From positions 3,979,185 through 4,043,184 of the forward strand of contig NZ_VLKC01000002.1 in assembly GCF_007830295.1 (NCBI RefSeq): a stretch of 64,000 bases of DNA, given 5' to 3'. Source of the DNA: Sporomusa sp. KB1 (GTDB taxonomy: Bacteria; Bacillota; Negativicutes; Sporomusales; Sporomusaceae). The notes beneath the pieces are model-generated. The model was not told where the DNA came from. It did not search any database and saw only the letters and a program-made list of their open reading frames with translations. The translations under genes were made by a program, and so were the position numbers. Positions 16,863 through 24,598 of this stretch are shown in pieces; within the stretch, counting starts at the first letter, position 1; the number at the start of each line of letters is the position of its first letter.

Positions 16863-17102
16863 TTATTTATTACCCGTACTGGTTTTAAAAAGTTTAAGAG
16901 AAGTTTTCTTACCTTTAGGAGAATGACGATCCAGTATTATTTTTGTATGCTCTGGGTTGCCCAGATCATACACAGGCAACCCATCGAGGCGAGGTATGGG
17001 GGTATTGTACTGTATGTAGTCCTGTAGCATAGCCTGTATATCAGCTAGTGTCGAATCTGGCAATTGATCTATGATTTTATAAATCTGGCAGCGTGTAATC
17101 AA
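16863..17102 (-). CDS. Hypothetical protein, 79 residues
   Basis: TTG start at 17102 preceded by GAGGAGAG at good spacing. Product MITRCQIYKIIDQLPDSTL... with a helical N-terminus, a PRLDGLPVYDLGNPEH middle and a basic C-terminus. It overlaps the end of the gene at 17077-17406 by 26 bases, so the two are probably one transcript ahead of the integrase gene. No family recognised. Could be a small accessory or directionality factor, but nothing in the sequence proves it. Confidence 0.55.
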   Translation of the reverse strand: MITRCQIYKIIDQLPDSTLADIQAMLQDYIQYNTPIPRLDGLPVYDLGNPEHTKIILDRHSPKGKKTSLKLFKTSTGNK

Positions 17103-17406
17103 TGTAATCTCTCCTCGTTTTTACTCTTTTTAGCTCTTTTGCTTTAAGCAGGTTTCTTTGCCTGTTGCCGTGAGGATGGAGTTTAAAATCTGCAAGGGCT
17201 ATTTCATGTGAGTGCTTTAAACTTTGCAGTAAGAGCTTAATAGATTCGGTGTCAGATTCTGCTGACCCCAAAATAGATATAAAGCCAGGTTGCCTAAGTC
17301 GCACATAACTCCAGAGTTTTTTAATTTCTGGGTCATTTTGAGCCGCTTGCTCAATTTGCTGGCTTAGTGGCGTTTCTACATTTTTAATTAGGTAAGAGTG
17401 GTCCAT
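17077..17406 (-). CDS. Hypothetical protein, 109 residues
   Basis: Start ATG 17406 (MDHSYLIKN) is preferred over upstream alternatives because GAAAGGATT lies nine bases before it. The earlier in-frame sequence overlaps a terminator. Mainly helical and charged, with LWSYVRLRQPGF and a basic C-terminal region (LLKAKELKRVKTRRDYIDY). Unknown function, cotranscribed with the 79-residue gene and likely the integrase. Confidence 0.55.
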   Translation of the reverse strand: MDHSYLIKNVETPLSQQIEQAAQNDPEIKKLWSYVRLRQPGFISILGSAESDTESIKLLLQSLKHSHEIALADFKLHPHGNRQRNLLKAKELKRVKTRRDYIDYTLPDL

Positions 17407-17449
17407 ATTAATTAATCCTTTCATAGTACATATGTTCGGCATTGCAATG

Positions 17450-17474
17450 AAAAAAAATCCCCTAGTCAGGGGGG
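17450..17474 (-). terminator. Intrinsic terminator of the DUF5131 transcript
   Basis: On the minus strand CCCCT/AGGGG with a four-base loop is followed by a run of seven T. It lies downstream of the DUF5131 gene and upstream of the next minus-strand gene. Confidence 0.7.
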
Positions 17475-17590
17475 CTAGATATTTACAATAATCTTCTTGT
17501 TTGCGATCTTGCATGGTTCGTCTTCGGATAGTTTATTAGAAATACCTATTTGATATTTATAAAGGCAGGTGTTATTTCTCACTTTTATAA

Positions 17591-18343
17591 TTAAAGCGCT
17601 AATATGTTGCCTGCAGTTTCTTGCTTTTTAGTATCTATAATGGGAACTTCATCCCAGATACGTCCATCTAAAAGACGACCAGCCTTTTTCTTATTTATGC
17701 CGCCCCATTGTTTAAAAAAGAATGGAACATTGTATTCTAGACATACATCTTTTATGTCTGTAACCCATTGTTTTTCCATAGGACGTGCACTTGGACCACT
17801 TTCTCCACCAACAATTACCCAGTCAATTCCCGAGAGGTCAAGATCAGGTAAAGGACCAATAAGCGGTTCGACTGATAAAAATTTAACATTAGCATTGGTT
17901 TGGCGTAAATGGTTAATTCTGTACATTACATCCGCATTCTCCACAGTAACGCCCATCCAAATGTTCGATGTCCAATTTAAAATAGGGGATAGTTCTGATA
18001 GACGATCAGCACGTTTAGTGAGTACTTGAAATCTATGCCAATGTGCTCGTTTCATTACGTCAAAAACTTTGAGAATATATTCAATAGGTATTTTTTCATG
18101 AAACAAATCGCTCATTGAATTAACAAAAATAATTTGTGGAGTCTTTAATTTTAATGGATAATCGAGCATACGCTCATGCAAAGTTAGCTCAAATCCATTC
18201 TGATAGTTTCGTTGACCCATAGCTTTTAAGCGTATTGCTAGTCTTTCGGCATAACAATTTAGGCAACCTGCACTGATTTTTGTGCAACCAGTTACCGGAT
18301 TCCATGTGGATTCAGTCCACTCAATTTTAGATTTTCCAGCCAT
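17591..18343 (-). CDS. DUF5131 (phage Gp37/Gp68) family three-Cys-motif protein
   Basis: 250 residues from ATG 18343, which has a textbook AGGAGGTGATTTCA before it. N-terminus MAGKSKIEWTESTWNPVTGC, followed by the three cysteines C20, C27 and C30 (GC-TKISAGCLNC-YAE). Later blocks are FVNSMSDLFHE, FQVLTKRADRL, MGVTVEN, FLSVEPLIGPL and WVIVGGESG, all family hallmarks of a radical-SAM-like fold found in phages and islands. A perfect LexA box lies 44-55 bases upstream, so it is probably induced by DNA damage. Its known neighbour TcmP lies directly upstream. The biochemical reaction is not established. Confidence 0.88.
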   Translation of the reverse strand: MAGKSKIEWTESTWNPVTGCTKISAGCLNCYAERLAIRLKAMGQRNYQNGFELTLHERMLDYPLKLKTPQIIFVNSMSDLFHEKIPIEYILKVFDVMKRAHWHRFQVLTKRADRLSELSPILNWTSNIWMGVTVENADVMYRINHLRQTNANVKFLSVEPLIGPLPDLDLSGIDWVIVGGESGPSARPMEKQWVTDIKDVCLEYNVPFFFKQWGGINKKKAGRLLDGRIWDEVPIIDTKKQETAGNILAL

Positions 18344-18386
18344 TGAAATCACCTCCTACTGTAAGTATAGCATAAAGGCACAATAA

Positions 18387-18398
18387 GAACAAATGTTC
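18387..18398 (-). promoter_or_regulatory. Perfect LexA (SOS) box
   Basis: GAACAAATGTTC matches the Firmicutes LexA operator GAAC-N4-GTTC at all eight defined positions. It starts 44 bases upstream of the DUF5131 start and overlaps the stop of tcmP. The same AAATGTTC half occurs in the boxes at 439-474. Confidence 0.75.
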
Positions 18399-19501
18399 TA
18401 AAAAATGACTAATGTTTTATCAGCCATGGTTTTTACTCCATTTCTGATTTGTCTTACGGCAGGATTGCATCTGATACGGCCTTCACTTTCCAATTGCCGC
18501 AAAGCCTCCTTATAATTTGATATTATGAATGGAGTACCATAATTGTGTTCATCAAATATGTTTTTAACAGTAATTGTTCTGCCGCGATACCTGGTGCATA
18601 AATCTGTTTTAAGTTGTTCCAGTGTTAGACCATATCTGAATAATAAAGTTAATTGCGGATTTTGTACAGGAACAAACTCAAAGGTTCCTATACCTTCATC
18701 ATCTGAACCTCCAGTCGAATGCATAATTTCTTTCATTATTTTATAGCCTAATGGATGTTTAGAAAGAAAAATAAGGTAATGACTAGTGCGTGAACCACGA
18801 CTGCCTTTCGGTCTGAGAAAACGAAACGGAAGTACATAAGCTCTTTGATTGTTTATTCGTTCGAAAGATTTTGATAGCAAGTCAAGAATGGTCACTTCTC
18901 TGTCTGCCGGACGAAGATTCTGAATTGATGATCTTAGAGTTTCGATATTTTGTCCAAAGAGTGCCTCCATATGATGAACGACAAGAGGATTATTTATACC
19001 AGCATTTATACGGGAATAGTTTAAAAAGAAAATACAGTCACAGCCTTTGTCCTTCGTTAAAGAAGTAATTAGTTCTTTAGTAATACCTACGTATCCAAAT
19101 GGATCAATAAAGGAAAATACAGGAATAAGGTTGATACTATTAAATTGCTGTGCTACAGCATTACCGACTGGACTATTTGAAAACTCAATTCTGGGTAAAA
19201 TCAGTTCAATATGGGGTATTCGATTAATACATTCTTGTAGACGGGATATATTTCCTGAATCAATATCATTGAAGTATACATGTAATTTTCTTGCAATTTC
19301 AGGTTTTCTAAGTGCTGCTCTTAATAATTCCATTGGTGTTGACTCAGTGCCATCATCATAGCATCCCGGACCAGAAAACAAATCTACATATCCAATATTG
19401 TCGTGTGTTGCACTTACAATTCTAGACCATGCACTAAAATACTTTCTAACAATTTCGGTTTTTACTGCAGAAGCTTCTCGTTGCTGATCAAAAAATTCCA
19501 T
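18398..19501 (-). CDS. tcmP: Three-Cys-motif partner protein TcmP
   Basis: 367 residues from ATG 19501 (AAAGGAGAGG upstream): MEFFDQQREASAVKTEI, KYFSAWSRIV, then YVDLFSGPG (methyltransferase-like nucleotide loop), VFSFIDPFGYVG and FFLNYSRINAGI. This is the TcmP family, defined by its pairing with DUF5131 proteins, as here. The frame is open for 75 further codons upstream to ATG 19726, which has its own AGGATGA. That segment (MSGRQRFLSATPDMRIY...) is not part of the family core. It may be an N-terminal extension or a separate small gene fused by chance. Probable role: repair or nucleic-acid modification together with DUF5131. Confidence 0.82.
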   Translation of the reverse strand: MEFFDQQREASAVKTEIVRKYFSAWSRIVSATHDNIGYVDLFSGPGCYDDGTESTPMELLRAALRKPEIARKLHVYFNDIDSGNISRLQECINRIPHIELILPRIEFSNSPVGNAVAQQFNSINLIPVFSFIDPFGYVGITKELITSLTKDKGCDCIFFLNYSRINAGINNPLVVHHMEALFGQNIETLRSSIQNLRPADREVTILDLLSKSFERINNQRAYVLPFRFLRPKGSRGSRTSHYLIFLSKHPLGYKIMKEIMHSTGGSDDEGIGTFEFVPVQNPQLTLLFRYGLTLEQLKTDLCTRYRGRTITVKNIFDEHNYGTPFIISNYKEALRQLESEGRIRCNPAVRQIRNGVKTMADKTLVIF

Positions 19502-19730
19502 TATGTATAGCCTCTCCTTTAGAGTATTTGATTTACCGCTTACACTCCTTATACGTCCCATACTCTGCATTAATCTCACTGGTACCCAAACCCATCGACT
19601 CCGCACCTTGGCCGCCAAGTTTATTGCTGTTAAATCTACAGTATCATCTGTGCCACCAGCCTTGAGTAGCAGCTGATATATTCGCATGTCAGGCGTTGCA
19701 CTTAAGAAGCGTTGGCGTCCAGACATTTCG

Positions 19731-19976
19731 TCATCCTGTCAGAAACTGATAAGCAATGAAAGCTAATAACAAGACTCCACTCGCAGCAATTATCGCTTGT
19801 TTTTGTGAGAGCGGTTCTGTTTGTTTTATGCCGTCCTTTTCCCTGCGCAATGCCTCTTTAATATCATCAAAAGTAGGCTGCGTGTCTCTGACTGTCTTAA
19901 TAATCGGCTTACCACAGTTAGGGCATATATTAGCAGTATCAGGGCATTCATATCCGCAATATAGACATTTAATCAT
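19731..19976 (-). CDS. Zinc-ribbon, tail-anchored small membrane protein
   Basis: 81 residues: an N-terminal zinc ribbon (C-x2-C ... C-x2-C: CLYCGYECP, ICPNCGKP), a charged linker, and a single C-terminal membrane helix (AIIAASGVLLLAFIAYQFL). Its stop lies four bases before the ATG at 19726, so it is in the tcmP transcript. Function unknown; such proteins often tether or sense at the membrane. Confidence 0.65.
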   Translation of the reverse strand: MIKCLYCGYECPDTANICPNCGKPIIKTVRDTQPTFDDIKEALRREKDGIKQTEPLSQKQAIIAASGVLLLAFIAYQFLTG

Positions 19977-19991
19977 AGAACCGACATCCTT

Positions 19992-20237
19992 TTACAATTG
20001 AATTATACCTATACCAGCTGGCCAATTCTGAACTCTGTTAAGTAGGCTAAGCCATTCCGCTGTTGTTAGAATAACTTGACCAGGTTCTAATACAGTAGCC
20101 GGTATACGAAAGTTTTCAGCACTACCTAGGCCTGTTCCAGACAAATCGCCACCATAGGCTGAAATCGCTATACGATCAATTTTTTTGATAGGGAGAGTTT
20201 GATTTAGGAAAAAGTCCTTACTCACGATAGCTCTCAT
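19992..20237 (-). CDS. Hypothetical 81-residue protein, paralogue of 21113-21358
   Basis: ATG 20237 follows GAAGGAG at nine bases. The product (MRAIVSKDFFLNQTLPI, IDRIAISAYGG, NFRIPATVLEPGQVILT, EWLSLLNRVQ) aligns along its whole length with the product of 21113-21358, roughly half the residues being identical. No known domain recognised. The two copies flank the SanA/YdcF-like gene. They may be phage-encoded small modifiers of host function; nothing more can be said. Confidence 0.6.
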   Translation of the reverse strand: MRAIVSKDFFLNQTLPIKKIDRIAISAYGGDLSGTGLGSAENFRIPATVLEPGQVILTTAEWLSLLNRVQNWPAGIGIIQL

Positions 20238-20389
20238 GAAAGCTAACTCCTTCAATTCTGCTTATTTTACAATACAATATCCCCGTACTGCAAAGAGTAC
20301 TTCCGGTGGTATGTTTTACTCAATAGCTTCTCGCTTAACAGGAACAGCTGTGACTTTCCATCTTTAGAAATTTGTCTTTCACCTGCATC

Positions 20390-21046
20390 CTAATCCTCAG
20401 TAGCCCTGCCATCGCCATTAACTGGTATCTCATCACCTAAAAACTTTGGTTCCGGTTGGATGAATGTTGCCAAAAAGAAATCCTTGTTTCTTGCGGCTAT
20501 CTCTCTCACTAAGTAAGAGTTCATTACAATGCCATAATCATGCATATCTGCTTTCAATCCATATGCCTCAATACCTAATTCTCTAGCATCGAAAACGGCT
20601 CTTAATAAATGGTACTCCTGGGTTACAATAATAAGCTTCTTAACTTTAAAGATATCCCTGGCCCTGTAAACACTCTGATAAGTATTGAATCCGGCATGAT
20701 CCATAAAAATATCTTTAGCCGGTATATTTTTATTAACAAGATATTGTTTCATGGCATGTACTTCGTCATAATCTTTCTGCCCATGATCGCCACTAACAAT
20801 TATTTTATCGGCTTTGCCTTCTTTGTAAAGATCATAGGCAACGCTCAACCGGTCATCAAGCATATATGAAACCGTGCCATCTGGAAAAACATATGCGCCC
20901 AAGACAAGAATTGCGTCAGCCTTAGGTATAAACTGCTCATCCATTATATAACGCGCCCCAACTTGTGAGACATACTTGTTAATACCATAGACTGATATTC
21001 CTAGTACCACCACAGCTATGAACAATCGAGTAACCATCGTTTTCAA
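20390..21046 (-). CDS. SanA/YdcF-like DUF218 envelope protein
   Basis: 218 residues from TTG 21046 (GGAGG seven bases upstream). One N-terminal membrane anchor (LFIAVVVLGISVYGI), then the DUF218 domain: ADAILVLGAYVFPDG, LDDRLSVAYDLYKEGKADKIIVSGDHG, DEVHAMKQYLV, DHAGFNTYQSVYRARDIF and VTQEYHLLRAVFDARELG. The ending ARNKDFFLATFI...PKFLG resembles the SanA (vancomycin-exclusion) branch, linked to cell-envelope barrier function. It should be anchored in the inner membrane facing outward. As prophage cargo it may alter the envelope of lysogens. Confidence 0.85.
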   Translation of the reverse strand: MKTMVTRLFIAVVVLGISVYGINKYVSQVGARYIMDEQFIPKADAILVLGAYVFPDGTVSYMLDDRLSVAYDLYKEGKADKIIVSGDHGQKDYDEVHAMKQYLVNKNIPAKDIFMDHAGFNTYQSVYRARDIFKVKKLIIVTQEYHLLRAVFDARELGIEAYGLKADMHDYGIVMNSYLVREIAARNKDFFLATFIQPEPKFLGDEIPVNGDGRATED

Positions 21047-21112
21047 TATTTTTCCTCCCAGTCTACTAGCGCCTGCTAAGGGAACAAGTAGGGATAACTT
21101 TCAACTACTCCG

Positions 21113-21358
21113 TTAAAGTTCGATATCCACCATACTACCAGGCGATTCCTGAATCTTGGTAACCAGACTACGCCATTCATCCACAGTGAGGAAGGCTTGT
21201 CCAGGATCAACAACATAAGCTGGCACTCGAAAATTAACCGTATTGCCAAAGCTGGCAACAGCAAGAAGACCACCATATGCTGCTAAAGAGATGCGATCAA
21301 AGTCAATAATAGGGAGGGCCTGGTCCAAGAAAAAACGCTTATTGACTGAAATTTTCAT
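21113..21358 (-). CDS. Hypothetical 81-residue protein, paralogue of 19992-20237
   Basis: ATG 21358 is chosen because AGGAGGTCGTATAC precedes it and because the product (MKISVNKRFFLDQALPI, FDRISLAAYGG, NFRVPAYVVDPGQAFLT, EWRSLVTKIQ) then matches its paralogue end to end. Both proteins share the DRI-x2-AAYGG and NFR-P-A core. Unknown function. Duplicate copies around one envelope gene suggest local duplication. Confidence 0.6.
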   Translation of the reverse strand: MKISVNKRFFLDQALPIIDFDRISLAAYGGLLAVASFGNTVNFRVPAYVVDPGQAFLTVDEWRSLVTKIQESPGSMVDIEL

Positions 21359-21430
21359 GTATACGACCTCCTGTGGGGAATTATAAATTCTTGTTGGAGC
21401 GATCCCTGTACTATTTACCACCCAATACAA

Positions 21431-21540
21431 TATTCATAGCCCGTGAAGATTTCGGCTGCTGAGCTCCTATGGCACTAACTAAGGAAAAAGAATCTATGAG
21501 AAAGAACTCGAACGCGTAAAAACCGAGAGCGCATCCAAGC
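21431..21540. pseudogene. Scrambled relic of the 67-residue membrane-protein gene
   Basis: The first 24 bases (21431-21454) are identical to 22135-22158 inside the gene at 22046-22249 and lie in the same orientation. The rest (about 21486-21540) matches another part of that gene in inverted orientation, encoding IYEKELERVKT on the plus strand. It is a rearranged, broken second copy. Confidence 0.6.
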
Positions 21541-21577
21541 CGCACCACCCTTTAAGGAAAAATCATAAATTCCGTGT

Positions 21578-22027
21578 TTATGATTTCATTTCACTTGGAT
21601 AAATGCGGGTATAGAAGCGATAGAGCGGGGTACCATAGTAGCCCCCACTATTTCTCATTAAGGTGGTTACACTTGTAAGTCTTAGCCCACCATGCCACGC
21701 CCCAATACGAAAACAAGATGAATACTCAGTTTTATTTATCCCTTCAATTTTAGTAGTCGATTTAGAAGAATATTCTACCATGATGTAATCATAGTCTCCA
21801 TATTTTTTACTAGGGTCTATTAAATTGGATTTGATAACTATTTGCGGTTTCCAATCATCGTTCAGCCAAATCCCTTCAATTGTATCTAGCTGCCTCCCCT
21901 CAAAATACTTTTGAATAACCTGCTCTTGCGTTAACCCCTGAAACGGGTTGTCCTCCGCATAAGCTGTTCCCGTAAAAATAAGGACTAACATTATAACTAA
22001 CTTAATGATAAGAATTCTTTTGTTCAT
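21578..22027 (-). CDS. Secreted hypothetical protein, 149 residues
   Basis: ATG 22027 with GGAGAGAAAG upstream. Signal peptide MNKRILIIKLVIMLVLIFTG cleaved after AYA. The mature part begins EDNPFQGLTQEQVIQKYFEGR and contains LDTIEGIWLNDDWKPQIVI and a beta-rich C-terminus. Resembles the many small exported lipocalin- or DUF-like proteins seen in Negativicutes, but no family is named with confidence. Expected in the periplasm. Confidence 0.65.
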   Translation of the reverse strand: MNKRILIIKLVIMLVLIFTGTAYAEDNPFQGLTQEQVIQKYFEGRQLDTIEGIWLNDDWKPQIVIKSNLIDPSKKYGDYDYIMVEYSSKSTTKIEGINKTEYSSCFRIGAWHGGLRLTSVTTLMRNSGGYYGTPLYRFYTRIYPSEMKS

Positions 22028-22045
22028 TGCTTTCTCTCCTGATAT

Positions 22046-22249
22046 TTAATTTAATTGACTACAACTTTTTATCCACTCTATATAAAATGCGTCAATATAA
22101 AGCATAACTCCAAAACCAAAGATAATAGCCCAATTCATAGCCCGTGAAGATTTCGGTTGAGTACGTTCAGCCTGGATGCGCTCGCGGGTTTTTATACGTT
22201 CGAGTTCTTCCTCATAGATTTTTTGTTTCTCCCTTCGTGTAAGCGGCAC
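22046..22249 (-). CDS. Small membrane protein with basic coiled N-terminus, 67 residues
   Basis: N-terminal half is a highly charged helix (RREKQKIYEEELERIKTRERIQAERTQ), followed by one membrane span (WAIIFGFGVMLYIDAFYI). A rearranged relic of a paralogue lies at 21431-21540. Unknown role; the layout is common among phage and host small cytoplasm-facing membrane proteins. Confidence 0.55.
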   Translation of the reverse strand: MPLTRREKQKIYEEELERIKTRERIQAERTQPKSSRAMNWAIIFGFGVMLYIDAFYIEWIKSCSQLN

Positions 22250-22320
22250 GGGATATCACCTCTATGAAAAGATGCTTTTCACTTTTACCCCCACCCCTCG
22301 ACAGAGGAACTCCTTTGGAT

Positions 22321-22674
22321 TCAACAATTATTGATAGTTGCTGGAGTATTAGATTGTGGTATCATTTCATCGACAAAATAGGTATTTTCTGTTTCCCAAC
22401 GCTTTAACTGGCAGTAGGCCCAGGGGGCGTATAGCCCCAAAGTAATAAAGGTTAAAATCATAATCAGAAGCCAGTGGCCCAAAAACTGAAATCCGGAACC
22501 GGTGAATACTAACTGGCGATTGTTCACATAAGTATTCTCTGCAATCCATCTTTGTAAGGCGGAATAAGCCCATGGGAAATATAGACCTAAAGTTATTATT
22601 GATATGACGGAAGTCCAAATTAGTAACCAGAGATAACCGAACCCAGTGCCACGGAATTCAAAAGTTTTTGACAT
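22321..22674 (-). CDS. DUF898 (YjgN-like) membrane protein, short form
   Basis: 117 residues with the DUF898 repeat twice: FEFRGTGFGYLWL...ITLGLYFPWAYSALQRWIAENTY and LVFTGSGFQFLGHWL...ITLGLYAPWAYCQLKRWETENTY. Each half holds one membrane helix pair ending in the LGLY-x-PWA motif. Full-length YjgN proteins carry more spans, so this is a compact version. GGAATTACC-type ribosome binding site precedes ATG 22674. Function of the family is unknown. Confidence 0.85.
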   Translation of the reverse strand: MSKTFEFRGTGFGYLWLLIWTSVISIITLGLYFPWAYSALQRWIAENTYVNNRQLVFTGSGFQFLGHWLLIMILTFITLGLYAPWAYCQLKRWETENTYFVDEMIPQSNTPATINNC

Positions 22675-22712
22675 GGTAATTCCTCCATAAATTTAGATTA
22701 AAATAATAGTGC

Positions 22713-22976
22713 TTACGGCCTACAAACCTTGCACGGCACATAACCCGCATCTATAGCCTCGTCTCGACTCTCAAAATAAACTTTATTGTCCTCATTCATT
22801 CGCCCGACATACCGACAATCGGAGTAATGAAACTTATGCGTCCGCGCATTGCCGATGTAGCTACTAGACAACGGGCAGACATCACCAGTGCAGTCAAGTG
22901 TAGCTGCACCAACAGCGGCTGTCAGGCCGAGGAGTAAAACAAGGGTAAGGATAAGAGCGGTTATTCGTTTGGTCAT
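22713..22976 (-). CDS. Secreted protein with Ada-type zinc-binding C-terminus
   Basis: 87 residues. A signal peptide (MTKRITALILTLVLLLGL, cleavage after VGA) is followed by a domain typical of secreted nucleases and competence proteins. H-x3-D-C at FHYSDCRYV and C-x2-C at VPCKVCRP frame the segment YFESRDEAIDAGYVPC. The four His/Cys residues can bind one zinc. Here it stands alone without a nuclease domain. AGGAGG precedes ATG 22976. Confidence 0.75.
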   Translation of the reverse strand: MTKRITALILTLVLLLGLTAAVGAATLDCTGDVCPLSSSYIGNARTHKFHYSDCRYVGRMNEDNKVYFESRDEAIDAGYVPCKVCRP

Positions 22977-23033
22977 TTGATAAACCTCCTTAATTAATTT
23001 TTTGATTGGTACTTATTAGAGAGAACTTCATGA

Positions 23034-23630
23034 TTAGGAGCGTAGTGACTGAGTTGCTTCTGCCACTTCCACAATGCGACGGGCCATAATTCGTGCTCGG
23101 TCTATGGCATTGATGTCTTTCATGGACGGCTGCTGCGCGCATACCCCATGATGCCCGCAGTCAAAATCTCGATGCCCGTCTCCAACAATGATCATCCCCT
23201 GAATTAGCATCAAGTCATGGATCGCCTTCACGGTAGTTTCCTGGCCGCCGAATCGGGCCATGGCAACAGACACTGCTCCACCCACTACGTTTAGTAAAGA
23301 TCTGCTTCCCCAAAGTGTATTGGTTTTGTCCCAGAAAGCTGCCAGTTGCCCACTAATGGTGCCATAGTAGACTGGACTACCGATAATTAGGCCATCTGTC
23401 TGTCTGAGTGTTTCGAGTGCGTCGCCAAGCTTATTGCCTTCAGCACAAGCACCGATGCATGGATATGTACAGTTATTACAGAAAGGCAGGTCTAGATCAG
23501 CCAACACCTCAGCCGCATTGATTAATTTTGTTTTTGCTCCCGATTTTTCAGCCTCTGACAAAGCCTCACGGAGTAGGAGGGACGTGTTACCATCCCGGTT
23601 AGGGCTGCCGTTTATTGCCGTAATTAACAA
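23034..23630 (-). CDS. Flavodoxin-fold NAD(P)H-dependent FMN reductase
   Basis: TTG start at 23630 is preferred, six bases after GGAGGTG; about 198 residues. The N-terminal ITAINGSPNRDGNTSLLL is the phosphate-binding loop of iron-sulfur flavoprotein/FMN reductases. A Cys cluster follows (FCNNCTYPCIGAC), then DGLIIGSPVYYGTISGQLAAFWDKT (flavin site). The four cysteines could hold an iron-sulfur cluster. Cytoplasmic redox enzyme; partner unknown. A second family member lies at 23951-24499. Confidence 0.82.
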   Translation of the reverse strand: MLITAINGSPNRDGNTSLLLREALSEAEKSGAKTKLINAAEVLADLDLPFCNNCTYPCIGACAEGNKLGDALETLRQTDGLIIGSPVYYGTISGQLAAFWDKTNTLWGSRSLLNVVGGAVSVAMARFGGQETTVKAIHDLMLIQGMIIVGDGHRDFDCGHHGVCAQQPSMKDINAIDRARIMARRIVEVAEATQSLRS

Positions 23631-23645
23631 TGATGTCACCTCCAA

Positions 23646-23950
23646 ATATTTTTCTGTTATGAAAATACAAAATACAGCCTGTCCAATCAGTGCTTGTTTT
23701 TGCTGAAATAAGCAAAATTTGAAATGGAATTATTAATATTTCATTATATCGACAATTGTAATGCTAATGTTATATAAAAACATGTCGATTTAACATGCTG
23801 CATAATGGGGAATTTTGTAGAAAAAACACAGGCTACTTGGCACAGCGCTGTGTTTTTTGATAAGAATCTACGATTGAATTTTTGATTTAAAAGAAGCATG
23901 AATATCCAATAAATTAGCAATATGCTTCGGCGACAAACCGTAAGTGATAA
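23646..23950. other. Intergenic region between the two flavoprotein genes
   Basis: AT-rich, no gene seen. Contains a bidirectional terminator at 23821-23858 and probably the promoter of the reductase gene at 23630. Confidence 0.5.
23821..23858. terminator. Bidirectional terminator
   Basis: AAAAAACACAG and CTGTGTTTTTT form a perfect 11-bp stem around a 16-base loop, giving T-runs on either strand. Confidence 0.65.
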
Positions 23951-24499
23951 CTAAACGGCTTTTCCGGCTTCGTATGCTCTTAATAGGAGATCTTTATTAT
24001 TTGCTGCGGTGCTGGGATCGCTGCCGCCCGTTAGTAAAATGGTATCAACAACATTTAGGCCAAGCATTTTAAGCACTGCTTCATTGCTTTGAAAGGATGC
24101 CTTAAAAGCTTCTGGGGTTGGGTTTCCCTGGGAGTATACCATGATCGTGCTTTTAGTGGGATACCTAAGCTTGAAATTTTCGTCGAACAATCCACAGAGT
24201 CTATCCCATAGCAGTTTCATTTGAGCAGTGATCTGCCAAACGTAGACAGGTGAGCCGAAAACCACGACGTCAGCCTCGATAATATGTTCAAAGATATTTT
24301 GGAAATCGTCTTGCAAGGTACAGTAACCAGTTTTACGGCAAACAAGGCATCCCTGACAGGGTTTAATTTTCGCATCATATAGGTTAAAAAGAGTTGTTTT
24401 CGTACCAGCATCTTGTGCTCCCCGAATGACTTCGTCAACAAGGGTCGCCGTGTTGCCATTTTTTCGTGGACTTCCTACAAAAGCGACTAATTTTTTCAT
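23951..24499 (-). CDS. Flavodoxin-fold NAD(P)H-dependent FMN reductase
   Basis: 182 residues from ATG 24499. Starts KKLVAFVGSPRKNGNTATLVDE (FMN phosphate loop), then CQGCLVCRKTGYC, a Cys-rich insert typical of the iron-sulfur flavoprotein branch, ADVVVFGSPVYVWQITAQMKLLWDRL and a C-terminal substrate region. Catalyses NAD(P)H-dependent flavin or quinone reduction. A tandem 15-bp repeat sits in its upstream region and may be an operator. Confidence 0.85.
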   Translation of the reverse strand: MKKLVAFVGSPRKNGNTATLVDEVIRGAQDAGTKTTLFNLYDAKIKPCQGCLVCRKTGYCTLQDDFQNIFEHIIEADVVVFGSPVYVWQITAQMKLLWDRLCGLFDENFKLRYPTKSTIMVYSQGNPTPEAFKASFQSNEAVLKMLGLNVVDTILLTGGSDPSTAANNKDLLLRAYEAGKAV

Positions 24500-24521
24500 C
24501 CTCGTAATTCCCCCTTAAAAT

Positions 24522-24551
24522 TAATAGTTTATAGATTAATAGTTTATAGAG
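24522..24551. repeat. Tandem 15-bp direct repeat
   Basis: TTAATAGTTTATAGA occurs twice head to tail (24522-24536, 24537-24551), 23 bases upstream of the reductase start. Position and exactness suggest a regulator binding site or recent slippage. Confidence 0.7.
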
Positions 24552-24598
24552 TATAACCTGTTTTAGTAGGTGCTATGTTTCTGTTTTGTTCTTAATAT

